Shown: positions 1-9,157, counted from the first letter of the stretch. The stretch: 64,000 nucleotides of DNA from Phycisphaerae bacterium (GCA_016782865.1 JADHXR010000006.1:16464-80463); one strand, 5' to 3'. Notes: generated from the letters alone by a model not told the origin. Numbers and translations are program-made.

Positions 1-849
1 TATGGAAGGCAGGTTACAGGTGCGGTTGTGGTCACAATCCTCATGGCCGGTTTGAGTTGGTCGGCGCCGCAGGAGATCAAGACGCTTGGGATTGGTGATA
101 CGGCGCCTGATTTCAGTTTGCCGGGCGTGGACGGGCGGCGATACAGGCTTGCCGATTTCGACAGGGCCGAGACCCTCGTGATTGTCTTTACCTGCAATCA
201 TTGTCCGACGGCTCAGGCGTACGAGGAGCGGATCAAAAAGCTGGCGGCCGACTACCGGAACAAGGGTGTTGTGCTGGTAGCCATTTCGCCGAATGATCCG
301 AAGGCGGTGCGTCTTGACGAATTAGGCTACTCGGATATGGGCGATTCGTTCGAGGACATGAAGATCCGCGCCAAGGACATGGAGTACAATTTCCCCTATC
401 TTTATGACGGGCAAGACCAGAAGGTCTCGATGTCCTACGGTCCCGTTTGTACACCGCACGTTTTTGTCTTCGACAGGCAACGAAAGCTGCGCTACGAAGG
501 CGGTATCGACGATGCCGAAAAGCCCGGACTGGTCAAATCGCAGGATGCGCGCAATGCGATCGAGGCGCTGCTCAAAGGCAGAAAAGTCCCCGCCGAGAGA
601 ACCAGAACAATAGGCTGTTCGATCAAATGGTCCGACAAGCGGGAGTCCGCCGCGCAGTCGCTCGAGAATTGGGCGAGAGAAAGTGTTGCCCTGGAAATGA
701 TAGATGCAAAGGGCGTGAGGGAGCTTGTTAAGAACGATTCGGGCAAGCTTCGCGTGGTCAATGTCTGGGCGAGTTGGAGCGGCCCGAGCGTCGAGCAGTT
801 GGCCGAGTTTGTAACTGCGAACAGAGATGTACCGCAAACGGGAATTTGA
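1..849 (+). CDS. Redoxin (AhpC/TSA-like) protein, 5' partial, frameshifted at 3' end
   Basis: Secreted thiol-redox protein. The frame is open from the window edge, and a hydrophobic export signal (VVVTILMAGLSWSA) lies at the first GTG/ATG codons near base 28-42, so the true start is probably just outside the window. A redoxin domain follows, with GDTAPDFSLPG and the peroxidatic/thioredoxin-type motif TCNHCP at about residues 54-59. A second thioredoxin-like segment begins at KLRVVNVWASWSGPS, where the usual WCGPC has become WSGPS, so both redox cysteines are serine. The frame then ends in an unrelated tail (DVPQTGI), while the +1 frame continues the fold from base 827. I read this as one gene broken by a one-base insertion near base 826. 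Family assignment is secure; physiological substrate unknown. Confidence 0.8.
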   Translation, partial: YGRQVTGAVVVTILMAGLSWSAPQEIKTLGIGDTAPDFSLPGVDGRRYRLADFDRAETLVIVFTCNHCPTAQAYEERIKKLAADYRNKGVVLVAISPNDPKAVRLDELGYSDMGDSFEDMKIRAKDMEYNFPYLYDGQDQKVSMSYGPVCTPHVFVFDRQRKLRYEGGIDDAEKPGLVKSQDARNAIEALLKGRKVPAERTRTIGCSIKWSDKRESAAQSLENWARESVALEMIDAKGVRELVKNDSGKLRVVNVWASWSGPSVEQLAEFVTANRDVPQTGI

Positions 850-1120
850 AATGATTACGATCAGCGCCGATTCGTCGAGTCGCAAGAGTAGCGTGCTGTC
901 CTTGTTGAAGAAGCAACAGGCATCGTGCCGGAATTATCTGTTCGATTCGCAAGATCAATACCAGCTTATGACCGCGCTGGACAAGGATCTGCTCGGCGGC
1001 GTCCCGTGCACGATTTTGATCAGGCCCGGCGGCGAAGTTATTTATCGCAGGCTGGGAACGATCGATCCGCTTGAGCTTAAGAAGGCTATTGTCGGATACC
1101 TGGGACGTTATTACAAGTAA
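827..1120 (+). pseudogene. Out-of-frame continuation of the redoxin gene (second thioredoxin-like domain)
   Basis: This 97-residue frame starts inside the end of the upstream redoxin gene and has no ribosome-binding site of its own. Its sequence (MYRKREFEMITISAD, then LLGGVPCTILIRPGGEVIYRRLG) is the second half of a TlpA/thioredoxin-like fold: the strand after the active-site helix, the cis-Pro strand (GVPCTILI) and the final beta-hairpin. Joining ...FVTANR to MYRKREFE restores an uninterrupted domain, which is why I call it the frameshifted 3' part of the same gene and not a separate gene. A sequencing or assembly error is an equally possible explanation. Confidence 0.7.
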
Positions 1121-1149
1121 AGGGCCGACGAAATTATTCGCCGGCCCTT
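1120..1149. terminator. Bidirectional terminator hairpin between convergent genes
   Basis: An inverted repeat with arms AAGGGCCGACGAA and TTCGCCGGCCCTT (one mismatch) and a 4-base loop starts at the last base of the redoxin stop codon. It lies between two convergent genes and can act in both directions. A weaker hairpin (CCCACGGTCCG / CGGTCTGTGGG) at about 1173-1202 lies next to the stop codon of the reverse-strand gene. Confidence 0.7.
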
Positions 1150-1207
1150 GAAGAATCAACTCTCAGACTGAAGTCCCACGGTCCGCTTTTTCACGGTCTG
1201 TGGGGGA

Positions 1208-4090
1208 TCAGTTGCCTGTAAATGTGCTTATGTAGACATCTGCCGTGCCGAAGAAAGATCGACCTGTCTTAAAAAGACCTTTGACCTTCACTGTGACGTG
1301 TCCGTGTTCATCCACGGCATCCAGGGCATTCAGCATTTCAGTCTTATCGAATTTAGCCATGATCTTTGTCATGGTTGGTCCTGCGAATATGGCGTGATCT
1401 ATTGCTCCGACGTTACCTGGTCTAAGTACAGGCCTAACGTCTCTCATAACATCGCTTCCAATTCCCGGCGGCATTACCAGGATGGCCTGTACGTCATATG
1501 CATCTCCTGAGCGTCTGATCATGTCGGGGACTATCCTCAGACCCTCGACTCGTAGCGGCGGTCTGGGGGCCGTGATAACATAAACGGTCGTATCCGTTGG
1601 CGCCGGCGCCGTTTGCTTGCTGGCGATACTGACCGAGTTGACGATTGTCTTAAGCGGTTTGACGTTGGGATTGACGTGGACCACCAATTCCACCAGTGCA
1701 GATTCTCCGGCCTCAAGAGACGGATATACCCACTGGTAAGTGTGCGAATCAGGATCGTAGCTTCCGAAGACGCCGTCGTCGTCAGCGGTCACAAAGCTCA
1801 CCTCCGCGGGCAGCTTGTCTGTAATGACTACATCGGTCACGGCAAATTCGTTCTTGTTTGTGTATTCAATGCCGTAGGTAACGTCATCGTCTACGTCCAC
1901 CCACTCAATATCGTCTCCGAATCCTCCGATGACGGTCTTGGTCAGATCAAGAGGGAAATATGTAGCGGCGTCAACGCTTGCCGTTGCCGATGCCGTTCCA
2001 GGGCTGCTAATGGTGACCGAATTGGAGATAGTGGTGGCCGCCGGTATGTCTTTGTTCACCCGTACGGCCAGCTTCACACACGTGGGCGATTCTGAATTTG
2101 CCTTCAGAGACGGATGTGACCATGTGTAAGTATGTGTCTTCGGATCGTACTGCCCTTGGGGAATGGCCTTTACGACCTCCACCTCCGGCGGGAGAGTATC
2201 AACAATAGTCAGATCAGTTATGTCACTGTCGCTGTTGTTCTCGAAGCAAATCAGATATTCGATATCCTCATTCGGCCCAACCAGCGCGAGCTCGCCTTCG
2301 GCGCCTCCTACAATACTCTTGCTGATACTGAGGGCACTGTAAGATGTTCTGGCATCGACGCTGACCATTGAAGACGGCGTTTCATTGCTGTCAATAATCG
2401 CGGAATTTGTTACGACCGTGCCCGGCCTCAGATCCGGATCGACGCGGGCCACCAGGCCCACACAGGCGGATGCTCCCGGCGCCATGTTCCGAGGCCTCCA
2501 GGTATAAGTATGTGACTTTGCATCATAATAACCGCTGGCTTTGCCGTTGTCAGCCGACACGAAGATCAGCTCGGGCGCAAGCATATCAATGAGCAAAATG
2601 TCCGTTACCGTGAAATCGTTGTCACTGTTGTCGAAGCAAATAGTATATGTGACAAGCTCATTCGGCTCGACCTTTGCGACCTGTCCCTCAGCGGCCCCAA
2701 GAATGGTCTTTTCCAGGTTAAGGGAATTGCTCGTTGCAACAACGTTAAGCCTTGCCGTTGCCGGCGCGGTCTCATTGCTGTTGATAGTCGCCGAGTTGGA
2801 GATTATCGTCCCGCTGTCCACGTCGCTGTCCACCCGCACGGTCAATTCCAGAAGCGTAGACGATCCCGGGGGCAGATCCGCATAAAACCATGTATAAGTG
2901 TGCGTCTTGCTGTCGTAGTGACCGCCTACCCCATCATCATCCGCCGAAACAAAGGTTACGTCGCGTGACAGTGCATCGACTATGGACACGTCGGTCACGG
3001 TGAATTTATTGCGGAGGTTGCTGAATCCAATACCGTAGGTAATGGTCTTGCCCGCACCTACGGACGCCATTTCGCCGGGAGCACCGTCGTCAACGGCGCC
3101 TCTGATGAGTTCCTTGGTGAGACTGAGCGGGTTAAAGCCAATGTCCTTGCCGGGAACAACCATGCCGGTGGAATTTCCCCCGATGTGGATTTTGCCGACC
3201 AGGTTGAGTCTCGTGTCGTAGGTCAAGATATTGTCCCCGCCCGGTGCGTTGTTCTTTCCGGTACCCATATATACCAGGCCCGTGTCCGTGTCTACTGCGA
3301 GACCCATAACGCCTGCATCGGGCTCTACCTGGACCTCAGCCTCCGCACCCGTAGCCAGGTGGTACTGGGTAAGGTAGTTGTTGCCTGCATATCCTCCGCC
3401 TGTATAAAGAAAGCCCCTCACAACGCCTACGGCCACGCTGATGGCGACGCGGCTGAGTTCGATCTTCTTTACCCGCGACCAATTGGAGGTACTGTAGACA
3501 CTGACGGTCGTGGTGCCGCTAGTTACGTAGAGGAGGCCGTCGATTTCGTCCAGAGCAATCCCAAATGCATCAGGGTGTCCCCACAATGTGAACGGCGAGC
3601 CAGTCACGCTGGTGAGCGAGAGGGTCTGTGCATCCCAATCGTACACGTGCAACTGCTCTCTGCCACGGTCAACGCAGTAGAGCAATCTCTTGGAATGGTC
3701 GTAGGCAATTCCGGCCAGGTCAGTGGCGTTTTCGGCTTCAACTTTGCCTATGCCGGTCATAGTTATCCCATCCACCAGTTCAATTTCATCGGAGGCCTCG
3801 TATGTGATGAACAGGTATCCGGAATCCGAATCCATCGCCATGCCCACGGCACCCATCATGCGGGAGGGTATATTATGCTCGACCTGGAAAGTCAATGTGC
3901 CGTCGACACCGATATCATATGCGTGTACCGGTTCTGTCCGGTTGGTCGCGCTGCGCTGGAGGATGTCGGCTATGATATACAGCGATTTTGCCTTTGCGGT
4001 GTTTGTCACGGCTGCTAACAACATAGCTGCCATCACGAACATCCAAAGGACATTAGCTGACGATATACTCTTTCGGTTCTTGTTTCTCAT
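1208..4090 (-). CDS. Secreted protein with N-terminal beta-propeller-like region and four DUF11 repeats
   Basis: A 960-residue exported protein of unknown specific role. Residues 1-35 are a Sec signal peptide (ANVLWMFVMAAMLLAAVTNTAKA). Residues about 36-335 contain repeated blades such as LAGIAYDHSKRLLYCVDRGREQLHVYD and GLAVDTDTGLVYMGTG, typical of an YncE/SMP-30-like propeller. Four DUF11 units of about 120 residues follow, each with the pattern VTYxIxFxNxxxFTVTDVxIxDxLPxEVxFVSA...YDxxTHTYTW...GxxxxLELxVRV...TIxNSVTI. The C-terminal 120 residues form a separate domain (VEGLRIVPDMIRRSGDAYDV). DUF11 repeats are usual in cell-surface proteins and may be stabilised by crosslinks; adhesion or envelope structure is inference. 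It is convergent with the redoxin gene. Confidence 0.85.
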   Translation of the reverse strand: MRNKNRKSISSANVLWMFVMAAMLLAAVTNTAKAKSLYIIADILQRSATNRTEPVHAYDIGVDGTLTFQVEHNIPSRMMGAVGMAMDSDSGYLFITYEASDEIELVDGITMTGIGKVEAENATDLAGIAYDHSKRLLYCVDRGREQLHVYDWDAQTLSLTSVTGSPFTLWGHPDAFGIALDEIDGLLYVTSGTTTVSVYSTSNWSRVKKIELSRVAISVAVGVVRGFLYTGGGYAGNNYLTQYHLATGAEAEVQVEPDAGVMGLAVDTDTGLVYMGTGKNNAPGGDNILTYDTRLNLVGKIHIGGNSTGMVVPGKDIGFNPLSLTKELIRGAVDDGAPGEMASVGAGKTITYGIGFSNLRNKFTVTDVSIVDALSRDVTFVSADDDGVGGHYDSKTHTYTWFYADLPPGSSTLLELTVRVDSDVDSGTIISNSATINSNETAPATARLNVVATSNSLNLEKTILGAAEGQVAKVEPNELVTYTICFDNSDNDFTVTDILLIDMLAPELIFVSADNGKASGYYDAKSHTYTWRPRNMAPGASACVGLVARVDPDLRPGTVVTNSAIIDSNETPSSMVSVDARTSYSALSISKSIVGGAEGELALVGPNEDIEYLICFENNSDSDITDLTIVDTLPPEVEVVKAIPQGQYDPKTHTYTWSHPSLKANSESPTCVKLAVRVNKDIPAATTISNSVTISSPGTASATASVDAATYFPLDLTKTVIGGFGDDIEWVDVDDDVTYGIEYTNKNEFAVTDVVITDKLPAEVSFVTADDDGVFGSYDPDSHTYQWVYPSLEAGESALVELVVHVNPNVKPLKTIVNSVSIASKQTAPAPTDTTVYVITAPRPPLRVEGLRIVPDMIRRSGDAYDVQAILVMPPGIGSDVMRDVRPVLRPGNVGAIDHAIFAGPTMTKIMAKFDKTEMLNALDAVDEHGHVTVKVKGLFKTGRSFFGTADVYISTFTGN

Positions 4091-4766
4091 GATCGAATTC
4101 TCGCAATTAACCTGTTCGTATTCTTATTCTTTCTTACGTGGCACACTAAGATTCTTCAGCCGTATCCTGATTGCGTCCCGGATACGCGACGACCAGCTTA
4201 ATGGTGGGGAAAACATGCGAGAAAAGAGACTATGCCCGTTTTCACCACACCTCCAGATGCTACAGGCATAAGTATACATTATTCGCACACATTTGTCAAG
4301 AACAAATGACCTCCGGCAGTCCTGGAACCGTGCTTTGAGGCGGGAATCATCGGGCTTACTTGACCCAATCCGAATGTTCTTTCACGTTTTGAGTGCAAAC
4401 GGTCGGTTCGAGACTCCCATGGCCGGCGGGATTGTCTTGGAGTTCTCCGGCCAGGTTCCGGCGCCTTACAGGCGATTGCTGGCCCTCACCCTGGCCCGAA
4501 ACCGGGCATCTCGCCACAGACTTGCGTGTTTCTTGCTGCCGCCGGCAAGGAAAAACGGTTGAGCTGACGCATAAGGAGGGTTCATGTCAAGCACATTTTG
4601 CAGTATTGTTCAAAATTGCGGGTTTTAGCAGTACTGATGGGTGTTTTTAAATGGCAAATCTCAAAAAAAGAGAAAGCTTTTTGTTAAGGCGGGTCGATAT
4701 GTGATAGTAAGATAGAAATGCCAAGAGATGTCACATATTAATATGGAATTGAAAGGAGTGTGACTT
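4091..4766. other. 676-base intergenic region with one tiny ORF
   Basis: No gene of ordinary size is convincing here; the longer open frames lack start signals and recognisable composition. It must hold the promoters of the divergent flanking genes. The one notable element is a 14-codon ORF at 4584-4628 preceded by a strong AAGGAGGG sequence, listed separately. Confidence 0.5.
4584..4628 (+). CDS. Putative 14-residue leader ORF
   Basis: ATG at 4584 is preceded by ATAAGGAGGGTTC, a near-perfect ribosome-binding site at good spacing. The frame encodes MSSTFCSIVQNCGF and stops at TAG 4626. It lies about 140 bases before the beta-barrel gene, so it could be a leader peptide, the remnant of a lost gene, or chance. 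No family is recognised. Confidence 0.2.
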   Translation: MSSTFCSIVQNCGF

Positions 4767-5636
4767 ATGGAAAAAAGAACTGCAATGTTGGTTGTAGCCC
4801 TTATGGTGGTGAGTATGTGCAGTTCGGTTGTTGTCGCTTTGCCCCCGATGGGTCCGCCGAAGGCCATGGTGGGACAAGACCAGTGGACCGTCGGTGTTGG
4901 CTTTTCTCATGGGGAAGTGGATCTTGACACACGTGGCACGGGTCGGGAGGACGAGGGGTTTGGATTTTTCGCACCTGTTTCCGACAAACACGAAATTGAG
5001 AATCTGACGACGAACATAATCCTGGGCAGCCTGGGCTTTGGCATTTCCGATAGTTGGGATGTGTTCGTGAGCGTTGGTGCGGCCGATGCAGAGGACGACA
5101 TAACCGAGGAGCTTGCAGGCGGTGCCGTCGGCAATCGCTACACCGGCTTTGACAGCAGCTATGAGATTGCCTATGGTTTCGGCTCGAGAGCGACCTTCTG
5201 GGAGGACGGCGATATTACCTGGGGCGGACTGTTCCAGATTCTCTGGCAAAACCCCGACGGAAGCGTTGACCTCGGGGCGTTCACCGATCCCATTGCACGC
5301 ACCGGCGCGTTCACCCTTACAGGCGACGCCGAGTTGGACTTCTGGGAACTCCAGGTCGCCGTTGGCCCGACCTGGGAGGGGGACAACTTCCGTGTCTATG
5401 GTGGTCCATTCCTGCATATTGTAGATGGAGATATTGACATTGATACTGCCGGCGTCGATGCAGCCGACGCGCCCTGGCGTGTAGTGTCCTCAGGAGAAGT
5501 CGAGGAGGCTTCACGATTCGGCGGCTACGCCGGCGCACAGTGGCTCATGAGCGAAAACACCATCGCCAATCTGGAGATTCAGGTTACCGCCGATGCCTGG
5601 GCCGTTGGCTTGGGCGCTGTTTGGAAATTCGAATAA
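4767..5636 (+). CDS. Outer-membrane beta-barrel-like protein
   Basis: A 289-residue protein with a clear signal peptide (TAMLVVALMVVSMCSSVVVALP). The mature part consists of alternating aromatic/polar strands (WTVGVGFSHGEVDL, WDVFVSVGAAD, ITWGGLFQILWQNP, WELQVAVGPTW) and ends in AWAVGLGAVWKFE, with an aromatic residue near the C-terminus as in outer-membrane barrels. GAAAGGAGTG sits before the ATG. It is monocistronic, with its likely terminator about 245 bases downstream, beyond a palindromic insertion. Transport substrate unknown; a porin or small surface barrel is plausible. Confidence 0.7.
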   Translation: MEKRTAMLVVALMVVSMCSSVVVALPPMGPPKAMVGQDQWTVGVGFSHGEVDLDTRGTGREDEGFGFFAPVSDKHEIENLTTNIILGSLGFGISDSWDVFVSVGAADAEDDITEELAGGAVGNRYTGFDSSYEIAYGFGSRATFWEDGDITWGGLFQILWQNPDGSVDLGAFTDPIARTGAFTLTGDAELDFWELQVAVGPTWEGDNFRVYGGPFLHIVDGDIDIDTAGVDAADAPWRVVSSGEVEEASRFGGYAGAQWLMSENTIANLEIQVTADAWAVGLGAVWKFE

Positions 5637-5675
5637 GACATGTTGCCAAAACCTCCGGGCAGAACCGTTGCGTCT

Positions 5676-5838
5676 TAGGCTGTGTCGGAAGACTCGATCT
5701 GGCTTCGAGCGGCTTATTTTCCGCCTGACTGCATCCGGCTGCATCGACGATAGAACCGATATCGCCTGCTTCGCCGTCTTTGCCAGGCGAAAAACCGCTC
5801 GCTCTCGGGCCGACGACGGAGTCTTCCGACAGAGCCTA
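5676..5838. repeat. MITE-like palindromic element
   Basis: A 163 bp element bounded by 20 bp inverted repeats, TAGGCTGTGTCGGAAGACTC and its reverse complement, with one mismatch. The interior is also loosely self-complementary: GGCTTCGAGCGGC...CCGCCTGACTGCA on the left mirrors the right half. Four-base direct repeats GTCT (5672-5675 and 5839-5842) flank it and may be a target-site duplication. It carries no gene. A miniature inverted-repeat element moved by a transposase encoded elsewhere is the best reading. Confidence 0.6.
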
Positions 5839-5880
5839 GTCTTTTGCCCTGCGGATTCCATCTCAGTGGCTTTCTTACGT

Positions 5881-5914
5881 GCGGGCCCTCGCTTTCGAGA
5901 GGCCCGCCGTTTTT
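5881..5914 (+). terminator. Rho-independent terminator
   Basis: A perfect 7 bp GC stem (GCGGGCC / GGCCCGC) encloses a 13-base loop and is followed by CGTTTTTG. It probably terminates the beta-barrel gene, from which it is separated by the palindromic element. Confidence 0.7.
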
Positions 5915-6180
5915 GCGCTCGCGCCAGGACATCCTCGCGTGGCATGTCCTGACTGCGCCGGCATCACAACCGGCAGAAGTACTGCGGCCCACAACTCGAC
6001 AAGCCGGCGCGCACTGCGGATATGTGATTCGGCCCGCACACAGGTGGGAACCTGCCCGGGGCGTCTGAAAAATAAGAATTGCAATTTTGCCCGCTTGCTC
6101 TTAGATTACCCCCGTAAGTGATCTTTGCTCTAATCGAGCGAGAACGTTGGTGTTTTCATGTGGTATCAAGGAGCATTGTA

Positions 6181-6771
6181 GTGCCGGAAGTCATACCCAG
6201 TCGTGAAGACGCTTTTTCACTGCTGAAAGAGTACAATCAGAATGACGGTTTGATCAAACATGCGCTGGCCGTGGAGGCTGTGATGCGCTATTGTGCCCGC
6301 AAACACGGCCTGGACGAGGAAGAATGGGGCCTTATTGGCCTGATCCACGATTTGGACTACGAGCGATTCGGCGAGCAGCACTGCCGAAAGACCGAAGAAA
6401 TCCTGATTTCGAAAAACTGGCCCGCGCCGTACATACGGGCCGTGCTCTCGCATGGGTGGGGTTTATGCACTGACATTGAACCTCAGACCGAGATGGAGAA
6501 GGTTCTTTACGCCGTTGATGAGCTGACCGGGCTGGTGGCCGCTACGGCGCTTGTTCGGCCGAGCAGGAGCGTGATGGACACCAAAGCAAAATCGGTCAAG
6601 AAGAAATGGAAAAACAAGGCCTTCGCGGCCGGCGTGAACAGAGATGTTATCCAAAAAGGCGCCGAGATGTTGGGCATGGATTTAGGTGAGCTTATTACCG
6701 ACGTGATTATGGGGATGCGCGAGGTCGCCGGCGAAATTGGTCTCAAGGGAAATCCGGATGTGTCGGAATAG
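6181..6771 (+). CDS. HD-domain metal-dependent phosphohydrolase family protein
   Basis: An HD-superfamily protein. The metal-binding signature is visible as KHALAVEAVM followed by LIGLIHDLDYERFGEQH, with a later DELTGL. I place the start at GTG 6181 because AAGGAG lies 7 bases upstream; the frame is open further upstream (GTG 6118) without a good site, and the upstream residues are not HD-like. The C-terminal half (KAKSVKKKWKNKAFAAGVNRDVIQKGAEMLGMD) is typical of small bacterial HD proteins whose substrate is unknown. It is the first gene of a run with the parvulin lipoprotein (38-base gap) and acpS. Confidence 0.8.
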   Translation: MPEVIPSREDAFSLLKEYNQNDGLIKHALAVEAVMRYCARKHGLDEEEWGLIGLIHDLDYERFGEQHCRKTEEILISKNWPAPYIRAVLSHGWGLCTDIEPQTEMEKVLYAVDELTGLVAATALVRPSRSVMDTKAKSVKKKWKNKAFAAGVNRDVIQKGAEMLGMDLGELITDVIMGMREVAGEIGLKGNPDVSE

Positions 6772-6809
6772 GCCTTTGAGTCTCCATGTAGCAGGTTCGG
6801 GATTGGGAT

Positions 6810-7925
6810 ATGTGTAGAGAGGTCTCTCTAACGGTTTTGATGCTATTGCTGATAGGCGGCTGCCAGGGCGACAAGTCAGGCATGACTGATGCCGAGCTGG
6901 AACGCGTCGCCCTGACCCAGAGGATTGAGCTTGTCGAAGCCAAAGGTGGGCTCGTGCTGGTGGTCGGCGGCGAGACGGTGACCAGTTATGAGGTAATCGA
7001 GTCTTCTGCTGAACTTTTCAGACCGCTCGCTCGTGTGAGTGAACTCGAGCAGTTCAAAGCACAGGCCACCGAACGGCTCGAAGAGGTTGTCATGGGCAGA
7101 ATATCGAATGTCTTGCTTTATCAGCACGCCAAGAAACAGGAGCGAACGAACGACGAAGCTCTGGAAGCAATGGCGGAAAGTGAGTACCGCAAGTTCGTTC
7201 TCGAGCACGGAGGTGACGAGTTCAAGGCCGATGAGCAACTTAAGAGCGTTGGGATGAATCGTGAGAGCTTCAAGGAAAAACAGAAGAGATCGATTCTCAT
7301 CCAATTCTATTTGCGGAAGAAATCATCCACCGAGAGGCCGATCACCTATCGTGAGCTGATCAAATGCTACGATGAAATGAAGGATGAGTATTTCTCGATA
7401 GAGGCGGAAATCACATTTCGTCTGATTGATATCCAGCCGGGCCGCTTCGAGGTGACCGACCCGAACCAGGACCGCAATGAGCTGGCGAGAAACCTGGCCG
7501 GCGAACTGATCGAACGATTGAGGTCGGGTGAGGATTTCGGCGAACTGGCAAAGCAGTCTTCGCATGGGCACAGGAAGGACTTCGGCGGACTGTGGCCTTC
7601 CGTTCACCCGGAGTCTCTGGCTGCGCCGTACAACCTAATCGCAGCGGCGGTTGAAGGAATCGAGCCCGGCCAGATCGCCGGGCCCGTGGTGACCCAATGG
7701 CATTTGTTCATCATCAAACTGGAGGCAAGACAGTTGGCCGGTTACGAGCCGTTCGAGAACGTGCAGGAGCAGGTGGAAAGGAAGATCATTCTCGACCGTC
7801 GCAATGGAGTTTTCGATCAGCTAAACGCCAAGCTCAAGGAGGAGGAGGCGGGAGTCGCAAGGACGGATGAATTTGTAGATTTCTGTCTGGAGAAGATTTA
7901 TCAGATGGGCCGCCAGCAGCCATGA
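6810..7925 (+). CDS. PpiC/SurA-like peptidyl-prolyl isomerase lipoprotein
   Basis: A 371-residue lipoprotein: the signal sequence ends in the lipobox LIGGC (Cys18). A SurA N-terminal-like chaperone helix bundle (about residues 45-180, including VVGGETVTSYEVIE) precedes one parvulin domain (about 195-305) with the characteristic LRSGEDFGELAKQSS...FGGLWP...AAAVEGIEPGQIAGPV pattern and the strand WHLFIIKLEAR. It would help fold exported or outer-membrane proteins in the periplasm. It lies in the same direction between the HD protein and acpS. Confidence 0.85.
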   Translation: MCREVSLTVLMLLLIGGCQGDKSGMTDAELERVALTQRIELVEAKGGLVLVVGGETVTSYEVIESSAELFRPLARVSELEQFKAQATERLEEVVMGRISNVLLYQHAKKQERTNDEALEAMAESEYRKFVLEHGGDEFKADEQLKSVGMNRESFKEKQKRSILIQFYLRKKSSTERPITYRELIKCYDEMKDEYFSIEAEITFRLIDIQPGRFEVTDPNQDRNELARNLAGELIERLRSGEDFGELAKQSSHGHRKDFGGLWPSVHPESLAAPYNLIAAAVEGIEPGQIAGPVVTQWHLFIIKLEARQLAGYEPFENVQEQVERKIILDRRNGVFDQLNAKLKEEEAGVARTDEFVDFCLEKIYQMGRQQP

Positions 7926-7986
7926 TGGGCCGGCCGGTGACGTTGGAGTCTTGCATTGACGATCAGGTATCGATTGGAATCGAGAG

Positions 7987-8370
7987 ATGGGAATCGTTGC
8001 ACACGGCATAGACCTCGTGGATTGTCCGCGGATAGAGCAGATGATACAGCGGCACGGCGAGCGTTTCGTCAACAGGGTATTCACCGCCGCCGAGCAGGCC
8101 TATGCCGGGGCGAATAAAAACGAGATCGAGAAATTAGCCGGTCGCTTCGCGGCCAAGGAAGCCGTTCTCAAACTGATCGGAACAGGCTGGCGGGGAAAAA
8201 TCGCCTGGACGGATATAGAGATAATAAACAATGCTTCCGGTCAGCCTGAGGTCACTATCGGCGGGGAGGTCAGAAGAATCGCCAACGAGCTTGGGATCGA
8301 ACACATAAGTGTCACTATTACCCACACGGCGAATTTCGCCATCGCTTCGGCGGTCGCCCTGGCAAAATAG
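7987..8370 (+). CDS. acpS: Holo-[acyl-carrier-protein] synthase
   Basis: A 127-residue enzyme that transfers 4'-phosphopantetheine from CoA to the serine of acyl carrier protein. Family hallmarks are intact: GIDLVDCPRIE at the N-terminus, with the metal-binding Asp, and LAGRFAAKEAVLKLIGTG with the catalytic Glu/Lys helix. Length matches the family. ATG 7987 follows a purine-rich GAGAG. It is probably cotranscribed with the parvulin lipoprotein gene (61-base gap). Confidence 0.95.
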   Translation: MGIVAHGIDLVDCPRIEQMIQRHGERFVNRVFTAAEQAYAGANKNEIEKLAGRFAAKEAVLKLIGTGWRGKIAWTDIEIINNASGQPEVTIGGEVRRIANELGIEHISVTITHTANFAIASAVALAK

Positions 8371-9084
8371 GCGGCAGCTTCGAGCTTCTGGCCCAAGGCC
8401 GGCGATTGGCTTTGAATTGGCTTTGTTTTTCCAAATTAGCCACGAATTCACACGAATAAACACCGAGAAATAGTCAATAACCGCGGATTTCTCTGATTAC
8501 GCGGAAGAAAAGAAAAAATCGTAAATCGCAAGTCGTAAATGGTAAATGGCACAGTGCCCTGTCCCTTCTGTATTCTGTCTTTCCCGTTGTTCTCTTGGCC
8601 CGCATCTTTCGCTCGCGCGCAAAAGATGCGCGTCTATAACATGCACGTTTTGAACGAAAATCTACAAAATTGAAGGCACTGTTTCAGCCGTAAGTCCTTA
8701 TGCCCGAGCCAATAGAAGAATCTTCAAACTTTTCCATTTTTGCCCAGCGCTACCCGCAGTTTTGAACGAAGGCTGCTCGATTTCTCTATTCTCAATTCCA
8801 CCCCGTCATCGCGACCGGACCACCCCGTCATCCCGACCGAAGTGGAGGGATCTGGCTGCAAACCCAGGCCATGTCAACGCCCAATCCGGATGCCTCGACG
8901 AAGTCTACCCCTTCAACTGCGTTCAGGGCAGGCTCTGAGCCCGTTCGGCTATGAAAAATGTAACCGACACCTTTAATTCTCCCCTTGAGTGAAAAATGTA
9001 CCGCCATTCGTACCGGACACCTTAATTCGCCCCCCTTTAATTCCCTCGATTGTAGGTGGTTTGTCAGAATATGTGTGTGTGTAC
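8371..9084. other. Intergenic region rich in dispersed repeats
   Basis: No credible gene. Contents include the common CACGAA-type repeat (ATTAGCCACGAATTCACACG near 8437), a hairpin CGCATCTTT / AAAGATGCG at 8601-8630, and CGTCATCCCGACCGAAGTGG-type sequence near 8827 that recurs in variant form near 39160-39310. Two diverged direct copies of a CGACACCTTTAATTC / GGACACCTTAATTC block lie near 8966 and 9022. It looks like a landing site for small repeats, and it separates the acpS run from the accessory cassette. Confidence 0.55.
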
Positions 9085-9113
9085 TTGACTTCATTAGTGT
9101 CATTGAGTATCAT
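9085..9113 (+). promoter_or_regulatory. Sigma-70-like promoter of the accessory cassette
   Basis: TTGACT (9085-9090), a 17-base spacer and TATCAT (9108-9113) lie 45 bases before the ATG of the TIGR04255-type gene. An overlapping TATAAT at 9113 is 22 bases from the -35 box, so the TATCAT box is preferred. Confidence 0.5.
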
Positions 9114-9157
9114 ATAATGTAAGGATGTAGTAGCTGGTTGTCTGTTTGGGAGAAATA

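Noticed and set aside
3185..4018. 277-codon forward open frame
   Set aside because: Fully antisense to the DUF11 gene, with no ribosome-binding site and no recognisable protein pattern.
4293..4650. Two overlapping forward frames of 85-89 codons
   Set aside because: No ribosome-binding site, Arg/Pro-rich random-looking translation, no family resemblance.
5593..5952. 119-codon forward frame over the MITE-like element
   Set aside because: It spans a palindromic element and a terminator and has no start signal or protein-like composition.
9085..9118. TATAAT at 9113 as -10 box
   Set aside because: Spacing of 22 bases from TTGACT is too long; TATCAT with a 17-base spacer fits better.
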